In this document: one piece after another, positions 16,283 to 25,119 of the stretch | How the letters are laid out: each line of letters opens with the position of its first letter | How positions within the stretch are numbered: the first letter of the stretch is position 1 | Assembly (NCBI RefSeq): GCF_907177275.1 | Contig: NZ_CAJSLV010000060.1 | Coordinates: 1-64,000, forward strand | DNA length: 64,000 bases | DNA from: Actinacidiphila cocklensis | GTDB lineage: Bacteria > Actinomycetota > Actinomycetes > Streptomycetales > Streptomycetaceae | Direction of reading: 5' to 3' | Notes under the pieces: model-generated | What the model was told of the DNA's origin: nothing | The model's input: the letters and a program-made list of their open reading frames with translations, nothing else | The model's database searches: none | Made by a program: the position numbers and the translations under genes

Positions 16283-17465
16283 TGTGGGGCTCGGAAAGTC
16301 GTCGCTGCAGGTCAGGCTGTGTAGCGGTATTCGTTGATGGCGCCGGCGAGGATGCGCGTGCGGAGGAGTCGGCTTCCTCCGAGGTTGTGCACGGTGGCGG
16401 GCTGTTGGTCGGTAGCGGGTGGTAGTTGGCTGCGGGCTCGGTGGGGGCGGTGCTCGTTGTAATGGCGCTCGTAGGTGGCCAGGACTTGTCGGGCGTGGGC
16501 TTCGTTCAGGATGAGGACGTGATCGAGTACCTCGCGCCGGATGGTGCCGATCACTCGTTCGCAGTGGGCGTTCATCCGAGGTGCCTGCGGTGCGCTCTTG
16601 AGGATCCCCATCTCCTCGGCCTCGAAGACGGCGTCGAAGGACTGCCCGTATTTGCCGTCGCGGTCGCGGAGGAGGATGCGCAGGGGCTCCGTTCGCGTGC
16701 CGAGGTCAGCGGTGAGGTTTCGTGCCTGTTGTACCGCCCACTCTCGTGTGGGATTGGTGGTGACGCCGGTGATGTGCAGGCGCCGGGTGCCGTGTTCGAG
16801 GAACGCCAGTGCGTACAGCCTGCGGCCGAGAGCGGTGTCGAGTGGAAGAAGTCGGCGGCGATGATGCCCTGGGCCTGGTTGGTGAGGAACTCCTTCCAGG
16901 ATGGGCCGGTGCGTCGCGGTGCCGGGTCGATGCCCGCCGTGTGCAGGATCTCCCAGACCGTGGACGCGGCGATCGGATGGCCGAGGCGGGCCAGCTCGCC
17001 CTGGATCCGTCGGTGGCCCCACTGTGCGTTCTCGCGGGCGAGTTGCAGGATGAGCTTCTTGAGCGCTGCCTTGGTCGGCGGCCGTCCTGTGCGGGTGCGC
17101 TGGGCGCTGTAGTCCCATTTGATCGCGATGAACCTGCGATGCCAGGCCAGGAGCGTGCCGGGCGTGACCGGGAAGATCTCGGGCCAGCGGCCGACGGGGT
17201 ATCAGGCTGGAGAGGGTGGCCAGCCAGAACCGGTCCGCGGGCTCGTAGCGGACCGGGCCGGCGATCTGACGGCGTAGTACCGCGTTCTCATGCCGGAGGA
17301 CAAGCAGCTCCGCGTCCTTGGCGATGTCTCGGCGCAGCAGCACCCCAGGGATGGTCAACAGCTTGCGAGTTGCCCTGTACAGCAGTGAGACGATCACGCG
17401 GACATGGTCCCAGCCCAGGCCACTCCAGAGCTGCCACCTGCAGCGATGACTTTACGAGCCCCACA
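16283..17465 (-). mobile_element. Insertion sequence of about 1183 bp, rve-type transposase
   Basis: The left end TGTGGGGCTCGGAAAGTC and the right end (minus strand TGTGGGGCTCGTAAAGTC) are inverted repeats that continue for about 30 bases with few mismatches (16283-16312 and 17436-17465). They enclose one transposase gene. No direct target repeat is visible (GCC on the left, GGT on the right). A related element with TGTGCCGTTCGGAAACTC ends sits at 21377-22579. Confidence 0.85.
16312..17397 (-). pseudogene. rve-core transposase with two compensating frameshifts
   Basis: The N-terminal part (AELLVLRHENAVLRRQIAG) and the C-terminal part (PRMNAHCERVIGTIRRE, YNEHRPHRA) are in one frame; the middle is shifted. 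Near 17198 an extra C follows CGTCGG, and near 16855 one C is missing in CCACTCGAC. In the middle frame the expected core appears (RENAQWGHRRIQGELARLG, then QGIIAADFFH). The protein frame remains open from end to end but the central ~115 residues are nonsense, so the transposase is inactive unless these are sequencing errors. Confidence 0.8.
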
Positions 17466-17804
17466 GGTGGCGGTGGGGAGGTGGACGGTGAACTCGTCCT
17501 CCACCGGCGGGTCCAGCTCTTGGGCGACGGAGCCGACTGACCGCGCGACGACAGGTTCCACCGGGGTACGGCCGGCGCGCAGGCGGTAGCCGGACGGGGC
17601 CCAGTACGCGTCCGGTCGGCGGCGTTCGGCGGGCGGGTTGCGGGGCCGGCGCCGTGCGTCTCCGTCTCGCCGTGGGAGAAGTCCGCAGCGCCGGGTTCGT
17701 CGCCGGCGTCCGCGGTCACCGGGGATGGCGGGCGCGTGGCCGGTCCGCCTACGATGTGCGCTTGCTGGAAGTGACGGTTGATCACACTGTATGGAGGCGG
17801 TCAC
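17466..17804. other. IS-adjacent stretch with a possible gene fragment and the GH43 promoter
   Basis: 339 bp. On the minus strand between about 17630 and 17466 one frame looks protein-like (PDAYWAPSGYRLRAGRTPVE, then VAQELDPPVEDEFTVHL) and runs into the IS end, as if a gene had been cut there. I do not recognise it. The plus strand just before 17805 holds GGAGGCGG, the ribosome site of the next gene. Confidence 0.3.
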
Positions 17805-18857
17805 ATGCGAGGGAACCTGCGGCGGGCCCTGGTCGCGACGGTGGCTGGTGCCGTCACCATCGGGTCGATGATGGTGGCTGCCGCACCGGCGCCGGCTGCC
17901 GGTTATCGTGCGCCGGTGGCCTCATACAAGATCGCTGACCCGGGCGTCATCTATGCCGGCGGTCAGTGGGTGACACTGGCGACCGGGGCGTGGGACACGG
18001 CCCGCACGATCTCGACCGCGCCAGAGGCTGATGGGCCGTGGAGTCTGTCCAGCCACACGCTGCTGACGCGGCGTCCGGGCTGGGCGTCAAGCACCGACCA
18101 CAGCGTGTGGGCGCCGTCGGAGGTCAAGATCGACGGCACCGACGGGACGAAGTACGTGGTGTTCTATGCGGCGGTGATCGCCGGCGAGACATCCAAGCGC
18201 TGTATCGGTTCGGGCGTCTCGACCAGCCCGACCGGTCCGTTCGTGCCGCGGGACACGCCGATCTCCTGCATCGCGGGGCACGGCGCCGCCGATCCCGAGC
18301 CCGGCACCATCAACGCTGACAGCACGATCGACCCGACCGCCAGCTACGTCACCATCGACGGGGAGAACAGGCTCTACCTGCTGTACAAGACCCAGCACAC
18401 CGCGTACGTCGACTCCAGCGGCAACAAGCACTACTACTCGACGATCCGGATGGCGCGGGTCAACATCGACAGCTACGCGACTGAGGTGCTCGGCGACAGT
18501 CACCAACTCACCGAGCGCACCGACAACCCGATCGAGGAAAATCCGGTACTGGTGCAGCGCGGCGGCACATTCACGCTGTTCACGTCGGTCGGTGGTTACA
18601 CCCTGTGCAGCTACCATACCGAATGGCGCCAGTCGACGAGTATTTGGAGCTGGCCCGCTACCGGCACCCCGCTGTCGTTCCCGTCCGGCACGAACACCTG
18701 TGGGACCGGCGACGCCCAGGTCGTTCCCGGCCTGCCGACCGACTCGTGGCGCATCTTCTTCTCCGGCCGCTACCCGGACTCCTCGTCCGACTTCATGCTG
18801 TATGTCGGCACCGTCACGTGGTCCAACGGTACTCCGGCGGTGTACTCGATCCTTTGA
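17805..18857 (+). CDS. Secreted GH43-like five-bladed propeller protein
   Basis: 350 residues with a Sec signal peptide (MRGNLRRALVATVAGAV, ending APAPAAG). The mature part resembles family 43 arabinan- and xylan-active enzymes: YKIADPGVIYAGGQWV near the start (candidate catalytic base Asp), STDHSVWAPSEVKID, and later NPIEENPVLVQRGG with an acidic residue in the position expected for the proton donor. The length matches a single catalytic domain with no binding module. The ATG at 17805 follows GGAGGCGG by 4 bases. It is flanked on both sides by IS material, so it is an isolated survivor or a passenger of transposition. Substrate is not determined. Confidence 0.75.
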   Translation: MRGNLRRALVATVAGAVTIGSMMVAAAPAPAAGYRAPVASYKIADPGVIYAGGQWVTLATGAWDTARTISTAPEADGPWSLSSHTLLTRRPGWASSTDHSVWAPSEVKIDGTDGTKYVVFYAAVIAGETSKRCIGSGVSTSPTGPFVPRDTPISCIAGHGAADPEPGTINADSTIDPTASYVTIDGENRLYLLYKTQHTAYVDSSGNKHYYSTIRMARVNIDSYATEVLGDSHQLTERTDNPIEENPVLVQRGGTFTLFTSVGGYTLCSYHTEWRQSTSIWSWPATGTPLSFPSGTNTCGTGDAQVVPGLPTDSWRIFFSGRYPDSSSDFMLYVGTVTWSNGTPAVYSIL

Positions 18858-18887
18858 CGGTGCCGTTTGAAAGACCCTTGCGCATCC

Positions 18888-19505
18888 TGCGCATGCCGAT
18901 AACCTCATCCACCCTGGTCAGAGCCTACTTGCCGTGGCCTCCGTGCTGTCGGATGCCGAGGCTGACGCAGCGCTCTGGCGGGGATGACGATCACCCCGGC
19001 ATGATGATTACTTGTGCTCTTGAAACTCGCCTACCTGGGCGTGTCGAACATGTTCGCGATGCTGCGCCTGCTGCCGATGAGTGACCGGGACAAGGACGTC
19101 GAAATCCTGGCGCTACGCCATCAGATCTCTGTGCTGGAGCGGCAGCTGACCGGGCAGCGGGCGCGGTTCACAGCAATTGATCGGGCGTGCCTGGCCGCGC
19201 TGCTGCACCACCTCCCGAAGGACGCGTTGCGCCGTATGCGGCTGCTGGTGCGGCCGGACACGGTCCTGCGCTGGCACCGGGACCTGGTCGCCCGCCAGCA
19301 CGCCGCGCGATCCCGGCCCCACCGCGGAGGCCGACCACGCACCGTCTGCTCCATCCGAGGCCTGGTACTGCGCCTGGCCCGTGAGAACCCCAACTGGGGC
19401 TACCGGCGCGTGCACGGCGAACTGCTGGTACTCGGAGTGAAGGTAGCCGCCTCCACGGTCTGGGAAATCCTGAAGGACGCCGGTATCCCACCGGCACCGG
19501 AACGG
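18888..19505 (+). mobile_element. Truncated IS, left end plus 5' half of transposase
   Basis: The left end around 18888 (GCATGCCGATAACCTCATCC) resembles the ends of the 1.25-kb IS family. It is followed by the transposase start at 19014. The element is cut at 19505 by the inverted-end element at 19506-19703, and its right half is not present beyond that. Confidence 0.65.
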
Positions 19506-19520
19506 TGTGGGTGCCGATAA
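19014..19520 (+). pseudogene. rve-core transposase, C-terminal half missing
   Basis: 168 residues remain: RDKDVEILALRHQISVLERQ, RPDTVLRWHRDLVARQ, ENPNWGYRRVHGELLVLG and VKAVASTVWE-like helix-turn-helix sequence, ending EILKDAGIPPAPER. The match to the transposase at 48588 stops there and the reading frame terminates five codons later inside the MITE-like end. The whole DDE catalytic core is gone. Confidence 0.85.
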
Positions 19521-19703
19521 TTCGTCCGCGCAGGTCAGCAGCCTGCGGGCTGGTGACCTGGGTGCTGAGCGGATGGCATTGTTGAACGTGTTCAGCTATC
19601 AAGTTATGGATTGCTGAACGCGTTCCATTCTTGCCCTCTTTGTGCACCCATGCAGGTCGTTCGTAGGCTGCTGATCTGCGCGGATGAGTTATTGGCACTC
19701 GCA
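19506..19703. repeat. MITE-like element (copy 2)
   Basis: 198 bp with 38-base inverted ends: TGTGGGTGCCGATAATTCG followed by TCCGCGCAGGTCAGCAGCC on the left, and on the minus strand TGCGAGTGCCAATAACTCA then TCCGCGCAGATCAGCAGCC on the right. The interior has a second inverted repeat, GAACGTGTTCAGC against GCTGAACGCGTTC. It encodes nothing. It separates two broken transposases of unrelated families. Its ends are related to those of the 1.25-kb IS, which could mobilise it in trans. Confidence 0.7.
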
Positions 19704-20013
19704 GGGCCAAAGTCCAGGTCTGATCCCGCCATCCGTGCGCCACCGGGCCCTTGTCCAGCTCCTTCTCCAGCACAGCGAACAGCGCGTCGCTCAGCTTGGG
19801 CAGCGACACCGACCCTGTCGAACGCAGCCCAGGCCGGCCCGCCTCCTGGCAGGCCCGCGGCCACCGTTGAAGCGAGCGCACGCTGCCCCGTAACTCCCTG
19901 GCGACTTCTGCAGTGGAGGCTCCCGCGGCGAACCGCTCGGCGGCCTCCAACCGAATCCGCTCACGAAACGCCTGCCGCTCGGGCGTCAGCCCGCCACCTT
20001 GCGGATACCTCAT
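19704..20013 (-). pseudogene. IS630-type transposase, N-terminal fragment
   Basis: Starting at the ATG at 20013 the minus strand encodes GLTPERQAFRERIRLEAAER, ASTAEVARELRGSVRSLQRW and LEKELDKGPVAHGWRDQTW. This is the double helix-turn-helix DNA-binding region of IS630-type transposases common in streptomycetes. The sequence ends at the MITE-like element, about 100 residues in, before the DDE core. Confidence 0.75.
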
Positions 20014-20165
20014 ACAGACGGCATACCGCGACAATCACACACTGTCAGCCTGCCCCCAACGACATCCCAGCTACAAGCTCAGTAGAGGGGGACGGCGCCG
20101 GGCTCTTCGGCGGCGGACTGTCACAGGCCGTTTTGCCTCGCTCCCTCGGCTATGACAGATATGAC

Positions 20166-20759
20166 ATGTATGGTGGGAGTGTGACGACACGCGAAGAGGT
20201 CTACCGGCAACTGCGCGAGTATGCAGCGCACCTCACGCCTCCGCCGCCGTTCTCCGACCGGTTCGAGATCAGCGGCAACGCCATCGTCATGATGATGAGC
20301 CCCGCGGGCCGGCATGAACGCGCCGCCTGGATGCTGGCTCACCAGCTCCAGCCGCAGCTCCCCGACGGCGTCATCGCCCACACCGGCGGAGATGTGGAGG
20401 ACGCCGCCCTGGGTATCCTGCGGCGCCCGGATCTGGTCGTGCTGCCCTTTGCCGCGACGGACACCGACGACGCTTTCCCGGCCGAGGCGGTCGAGATCGC
20501 GGTGGAGATCGTCTCCCCGTCGAATCCTGAGAACGACTACGAGGGCAAGATCCGCGACTACCCTGCGATGGGCATCCCTCATTACCTGATCATCGACCCC
20601 CGCAACGGGACCGCGCACCACCACTGGAGTGTGGTCACCAAGCACGGGAACCCCGCCTACGACAATCACGTCGCTTACGTCTTCGGGGACACGATCCCCG
20701 TGGGGGGCTTGATCATCGAGACAGCCGAGCTTCCCCGTTACGGCGGCGCAGGCGCGTGA
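20166..20759 (+). CDS. Uma2-family PD-(D/E)XK nuclease-like protein
   Basis: About 197 residues. The family core is visible: an N-terminal FEISGNAIVMMMSPAGRHE, RRPDLVVLP, then AVEIAVEIVSPSNPENDY and GKIRDYPAMGIPHYLIID, which supply the PD, ExK-type acidic and lysine residues. Uma2 proteins are widespread and multi-copy in actinomycetes; their biological role is unknown and nuclease activity is inferred from the fold. The start is either the ATG at 20166 or the GTG at 20181. The stop overlaps the next start (GTGA), so both genes form a pair. Confidence 0.8.
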   Translation: MYGGSVTTREEVYRQLREYAAHLTPPPPFSDRFEISGNAIVMMMSPAGRHERAAWMLAHQLQPQLPDGVIAHTGGDVEDAALGILRRPDLVVLPFAATDTDDAFPAEAVEIAVEIVSPSNPENDYEGKIRDYPAMGIPHYLIIDPRNGTAHHHWSVVTKHGNPAYDNHVAYVFGDTIPVGGLIIETAELPRYGGAGA

Positions 20760-20953
20760 CCCCGGGCGAACTGGTCCGCCGCCGTCGTGAAGAGCTGGGC
20801 TGGTCGCAGTCCCGACTCGCCCAGGCCGCGGGCACCGGGCAGGCATTGATCTCCCGCATCGAGCAGGGCCGGGTCAGCCCGACCGTCCAGATGCTGACCC
20901 GACTGGCCGATGCGATGCACGCGCAACTCAGCCTTTCCTTCTCTCCCCGCTGA
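20756..20953 (+). CDS. Small XRE-family helix-turn-helix protein
   Basis: 65 residues, almost entirely one Cro/CI-type domain: ELVRRRREELGWSQSRLAQA, then GTGQALISRIEQGRVSPTVQ and LTRLADAMHAQL. There is no effector domain. Its GTG start overlaps the stop of the Uma2 gene by 4 bases, so translation is coupled. It may be an autoregulator of the pair, or the pair may be toxin-antitoxin-like; only the linkage is seen. Confidence 0.8.
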   Translation: MTPGELVRRRREELGWSQSRLAQAAGTGQALISRIEQGRVSPTVQMLTRLADAMHAQLSLSFSPR

Positions 20954-21376
20954 ACACCGCACATGCTGTCGTGTCGGTCGCGTTTCTGTACCGTGAGGCG
21001 GGCGATCTTCGCTGGGTCGGCGAAAGGCGGCGGCAACCGGTGCAGAGGCCTCGCGTCGGCGATGCTCGGGGGCGGGCGATGCCCGTCGCGGAACTGTTCA
21101 GACTCGCGCGGGACATTGAGCGGGGTGGCGGTAATTCCAGATGTGGTTCCGGTCTGGTGGCTGGTCGTTCCCCGTGCCTACTCGGTGCCGTCGAACGGAT
21201 GTCGGGGTTGTGTATTCCTGCCAACGGCGCGATGCCGGAATAGCGGAGCTGAAAGAGGAGGATCCCGTGACCTGTCGGGGACCGTCTGGGGACCACGCGG
21301 CGTACGCGTTTGTGAGCGCTTTTCGCGTAAGTGGTAGTAGTGCCCGGAGAGTTCGTCCCGTTTGACGGGGAAATCC
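20954..21376. other. Region without a recognisable gene
   Basis: 423 bp. Short open frames exist on both strands but none has a family match or convincing codon pattern together with a start. A good ribosome site (GAGGAGG, near 21257) precedes a GTG whose frame runs only about 30 codons and looks random. I see no repeat structure of note. Confidence 0.4.
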
Positions 21377-22579
21377 TGTGCCGTTCGGAAACTCATCGCT
21401 GCTGGTGGTAGGCGTCTGGCGCGGGCGTCTGGCGCGGCATCACGGTTTGCTGGAACCTTGTCCGGGTGATCGTCTCGCTGGTGTACCGGGTGGTACGCAA
21501 GCTCCTCGCGGTCCCGGCGGTGCTGATGCGCCGGGACATGGCCAAGGAGGCGGAATTGCTGGTGTTGCGCCACGAGAACTCGGTGCTGCGCAGGCAGCTC
21601 ACCGGTCCTGTGCGGTACAAGCCGGCGGATCGGCTATGGCTCGCGGCACTGTCCTCGCTGATCCCGCGGCGTCGATGGGCGCAGGTGTTCCCGGTGACGC
21701 CCGCGACGCTGTTGGCGTGGCACCGCAGACTGATCACCCGGAAGTGGGACTACAGCAAGCGCCGGACCAGGTCCGGCAGACCCTCGACGGCGGGAGCGGT
21801 AAAGGCTCTGGTGGTGCGGCTGGCCAAGGAGAATCCGAGGTGGGGCTGCCGTCGGATCCAGGGCGAACTGGCTCGGCTCGGGCATCCGGTCGGCTCGACG
21901 ACGGTCTGGGAGATCCTGACGGCCGCCGGCATCGATCCGGCCCCCAGACGCAGCGGGCCGACGTGGCGTGAGTTCCTGACCGCGCAGGCCGAAGGCATCG
22001 TCGCCTGCGACTTCCTACACATCGACCTGGTCGACCTGCGCCGGGTGTACGCGCTGGTGTTCCTCGAGCACGGGACACGCAGGCTGCACATCGCCGGCGT
22101 AACCGCTCACCCCACGGGGGCGTGGACGACACAGCAGGCGAGAAATCCTGCCGTCGAATCGGGTGTGCGGGTCGAGTCGCTGCGCTTCCTGCTCCGCGAC
22201 CGGGACGCGAAATACACCAAGCCCTTTGACCGGTCTTCGCAGCCGACAGCATCGAGGTCATGCAGACCGCGCCTCGGGCTCCCCGGATGAACGCGCACTG
22301 CGAACGGGTCATCGGCACCCTGCGCCGCGAGGCCCTCGACCACCTGCTGATAGGGAACGAGGCCCACGCCCGGCAAGTCCTCAATACCTACGCCCGGCAC
22401 TACAACGGTCATCGCCCACACCAGGCCAGGGGCCAGCTCCCTCCGCTCGCCCGAGAACACACAGCGCCCATGACCGCTCCAACCCCTCACCGGCTCCTAC
22501 GCACCCGAGTGCTCGGCGGCGTGATCAACGAGTACAGATACGCGGCCTGACCAGCAGCGACGAGTTTCCGAACGGCACA
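21377..22579 (+). mobile_element. Insertion sequence of about 1203 bp, rve-type transposase
   Basis: Ends are TGTGCCGTTCGGAAACTC at 21377 and its inverted copy finishing at 22579; the match continues inward (ATCGCTGCTGGT against GTCGCTGCTGGT) to about 30 bases with one mismatch. One transposase gene fills the element. No direct target duplication is visible. It belongs to the same group as the element at 16283-17465 by transposase sequence and end pattern. Confidence 0.88.
21466..22550 (+). pseudogene. rve-core transposase with one frameshift
   Basis: The first 250 residues are good: AELLVLRHENSVLRRQLTG, KENPRWGCRRIQGELARLG, EGIVACDFLHIDLVDL (first Asp), then LLRDRDAKYTKPFD. Near 22235 one base is missing; the next frame resumes with VFAADSIEVMQTAPRAPRM and ends VINEYRYAA. 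A single-base repair would give a normal ~360-residue DDE enzyme, so this copy died recently or carries a sequencing error. Confidence 0.85.
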
Positions 22580-22709
22580 GGTCCCGCCAACGGTTGACAG
22601 GTGGCGTCAGGTTCCGAGGTCGCGCCGACGCGTGCTTCACGCGTGCGTTGAGCCGGACCGAAATCCGACTCGTCGTGCCCCGTCGGACTCCTCCCGCATT
22701 GCTCGGGTG

Positions 22710-23501
22710 TCATCTCCCTCGTGAGGGCGGCCCGAGGTGGGGGAGTCGTGGAGGCGGTGGGTCGCCGGTGGGTGGAGCGGGGTTCGAGGTGGGCCCGGCG
22801 GGGGTGCTGGGGGAGTGGAGGTTGGCGGTGCTCGTGTGGGTGTCGGTCGCCTCGTTCCCCGGGGAAGGGGGCTGGGCCAGTTCGTGCTGCCAGGTGGCGA
22901 AAGTCTGGCGGATGGCGCCGGCTTCGGCGGGGGTGAGGCGGTATGCGGCGAATTGCTTGTCGGTGTAGCGCTGGACGCGGGCGAGGGAGTCGGCGAACAT
23001 GCGCTGGTCGAAGCCTGCGTCATTCTCGGCGGCGAGTTCCATGAGGCGGGCCCGGGTGTAGCCGGCTTTGATCAGGCCGTCGACGTCGATGGCGTCGCGG
23101 ACTTCCGTGCGGCTGAACAGTGCGCTGGTCTTGCCGGCGGCCAGGTCGTCGGGATGCAGGACCGGTCCGAGGTCGGAGTCGTGGAGGAACTCAGCGACCA
23201 GTTCGACTTTCGTCCGCGTGCCGGTGGCCGGGTCGGTGACGGTCAGGCGCGTATAGGTCTCGACCTGCTGCGCCACGTCGACGCTGTAACTGGCGGCCTC
23301 GTACGCGGTGGCGACGCGTGTGGTGGCTTCGGGCATCTCCTGGCGGGCGCGTGCGAAGGGGGCGAAAAGGTCCACGTCCTCGCTGACGCGCTGCACGATG
23401 TGGTGGGCCTGGATGGCATAGCCGCCGGCGAGGGCGTATCCGTAGTCGTCCGCGAGTGCGTCCAGGGCGATGCGGATGAGGCGGTGGTGCTGTTCGTCCA
23501 T
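22710..23501 (-). CDS. AbiEii/AbiGii-type nucleotidyltransferase (type IV toxin-like)
   Basis: 263 residues. The DNA polymerase beta-like nucleotidyltransferase motif is present at the start: GGYAIQAHH followed by SEDVDLF, with two metal-binding aspartates. Later KVELVAEFL may give the third acidic residue. Family members such as AbiEii modify tRNA or other targets and abort phage infection when not neutralised. The last ~45 residues are a Pro/Thr-rich tail not needed for the fold. The ATG at 23501 overlaps the stop of the upstream gene (TAATG), so the two are coupled. The true AbiEi antitoxin is not present; the partner is a shorter unrelated protein. Confidence 0.82.
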   Translation of the reverse strand: MDEQHHRLIRIALDALADDYGYALAGGYAIQAHHIVQRVSEDVDLFAPFARARQEMPEATTRVATAYEAASYSVDVAQQVETYTRLTVTDPATGTRTKVELVAEFLHDSDLGPVLHPDDLAAGKTSALFSRTEVRDAIDVDGLIKAGYTRARLMELAAENDAGFDQRMFADSLARVQRYTDKQFAAYRLTPAEAGAIRQTFATWQHELAQPPSPGNEATDTHTSTANLHSPSTPAGPTSNPAPPTGDPPPPRLPHLGPPSRGR

Positions 23502-23821
23502 TACGCGGCTGCCGCCGCTGAGCCGAGTGCGGGGAAGCGGGCAAGCCAGGCGGTCCGCGCCTCTACGGGGAGGAACAGGTGGGGCCACAGGCGCCACAGT
23601 GTCGGGCCGTGGAGGTAGGCGCGGAGGTCTTCAGGTGTCGGGGCTTCCCGGATGACGCGCTCGTACATCAGTACGAGATCGGCGTGGTCGCCCAGGTCGT
23701 AGGTGTAGTGCGGTCCCCAGTCGATGGAGCGGGGCAGCGTGAGCGTGCCGGTGGTCGGCCCGTCCAGTTCTGCGAGCGACTCCGGCAGGGTGTACGGCTT
23801 GGCCATCGCGTACCTGCTCAT
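23501..23821 (-). CDS. Small partner protein upstream of the AbiEii-type gene
   Basis: 106 residues (ATG at 23821; an internal ATG at 23806 is also possible). It begins MAKPYTLPESLAELDGPTTG after the internal start and includes TLPRSIDWGPHYTYDLGD and LVLMYERVIREAPT. No helix-turn-helix or wHTH motif typical of AbiEi is visible. I do not recognise a family. Its stop codon overlaps the start of the nucleotidyltransferase gene by one base, the arrangement expected of an antitoxin or immunity partner. Function is inferred only from that linkage. Confidence 0.7.
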   Translation of the reverse strand: MSRYAMAKPYTLPESLAELDGPTTGTLTLPRSIDWGPHYTYDLGDHADLVLMYERVIREAPTPEDLRAYLHGPTLWRLWPHLFLPVEARTAWLARFPALGSAAAAA

Positions 23822-23889
23822 ACTCACCAGCATGCCCGACGCAGATCGGCTGCGGTACCCGACCGGCTGTGAGGACCAGGGGGCGGGAC

Positions 23890-24225
23890 GGTCTGCAGGA
23901 GACTGCGGATAACGGGCCGCCAGCCGCGCGGAGGAGGTGGCGTTGCGGTACGCCACCACTGCGGCCAGCGCCAGCCAGAACAGCAGCCCGGACCCCGCCG
24001 CGCCGGCGCCGGCGCAGCGAAGACCTCCGCGCCGATCATCGACCCCAGACCGATCACCACAGCGTCGAACACGCCCCACGGTGCTTCCGAAACCGGTCCG
24101 CCGCGTTCCCGCTGTGGGACCGGAGGTGGCCGGCGCAGGGCGCGGGCGACTGCGACTCCCTTTGCTTCGATCGCCAGGAGGTGGGGGTGACGCACGTGTG
24201 CCCGGTCCGACGGCTGTGTCGACAT
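23890..24225 (-). pseudogene. Amino-acid permease (APC) N-terminal fragment, frameshifted
   Basis: On the minus strand GVFDAVVIGLGSMIGAEVFA is the first helix of an APC-family permease with its GxG bend. After a frame change near 24020 the second helix follows as GSGLLFWLALAAVVAYRNAT and SSARLAARYPQS. The protein then stops matching. Ten further helices are absent. Confidence 0.7.
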
Positions 24226-24490
24226 CCGGCTGCGGCGGAGATGGTGGGTGAGAGAGCTGATCGGCGTAGGGGGGTCATCCGTTGGGCTCTGTTGTCCCGC
24301 GGTGCACCCGGGCGGGGCCGGGTTCCGGCGAACTCTGATGCCATCGTGGTGGTACTTCGGTGGGTTGGCGTGCCCATGGGGTAGGTGCATCGGCCGGGAG
24401 GGGTCTGTCGCCGGGGCCGTTGGTGCTGATGGCGGTAGCGCGGGGGCGGAGGGGCCGGCCCGGCTGCTTCGAGTCGAGGGAGTTGGACCC

Positions 24491-25051
24491 GTGGGACTGA
24501 TCAATGGCGTTCCGGCACACGTCCTGCTGGTGCATGCGATGGTGGTTCTGGTGCCGCTCACGGCGTTGGCGTTGGTGGTCTGTGCCGTGTGGCCGCAGAT
24601 CATGCGTCGGTTCGGCGTGTTCCTGCCGGTGCTGGCGCTGGTCACGTTGATCGCGGTGCCCCTGACAACAGACTCCGGCGAGTGGCTGCAGGAGCGTGTC
24701 CCGGAGACCTCCCTGGTGGAACGGCATACGGGAATCGGGGACGAGCTCCTGCCCTGGACCGTGGGGCAGCTCGTCCTGGCGGCCGCCGTGTGGTTCGTCT
24801 ACCGCGGAGCGGAGGCGACCGCCGCCTCGGTGCGGCGGTTCACCCACCGCAGGGCGGAGGCGACCGCCTCACCCGTGACCAGCTCTGTGCGGGGGTCGGC
24901 GCCGGCGGTGGGGACAAGGGTGCGGGTCGTGGCGGTGGTGCTGTCCGTGGCTGTGGCGGCCGGAGCGATCGTGCAGGTGTACCGCGTCGGCGATTCCGGT
25001 GCCAAGGCCACCTGGCAGGGCAGGATCTCCTCCACGTCGGGGCAGGGCTGA
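24491..25051 (+). CDS. DUF2231-like small membrane protein
   Basis: 186 residues with four hydrophobic helices: HVLLVHAMVVLVPLTALALV, FGVFLPVLALVTLIAVPLT, LLPWTVGQLVLAAAVWFVY and VVAVVLSVAVAAGAIVQVYR. The opening GLINGVPAHVLLVHAMVV and the sequence HTGIGDELLPW fit the DUF2231 group. A loop with two similar segments (EATAASVRRFTHRRAEATAS) sits before the last helix. The GTG at 24491 follows GAGGGAG. It precedes the ATPase relic in the same direction, so the two may once have formed a metal-handling operon. Confidence 0.7.
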   Translation: MGLINGVPAHVLLVHAMVVLVPLTALALVVCAVWPQIMRRFGVFLPVLALVTLIAVPLTTDSGEWLQERVPETSLVERHTGIGDELLPWTVGQLVLAAAVWFVYRGAEATAASVRRFTHRRAEATASPVTSSVRGSAPAVGTRVRVVAVVLSVAVAAGAIVQVYRVGDSGAKATWQGRISSTSGQG

Positions 25052-25119
25052 GCTTGCCGGTTCCTCCCGGTCGACAGCACGGAGGACAGTCCGGTGCTGC
25101 CCGGACCTGCTTGGGACCG

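Noticed and set aside
18888-19703. A single IS with an inverted-repeat right end at 19703
   Set aside because: The sequence at 19506 is a second left-type end in the same orientation as that at 18888 and forms its own inverted pair with 19703, so two separate elements are the better reading.
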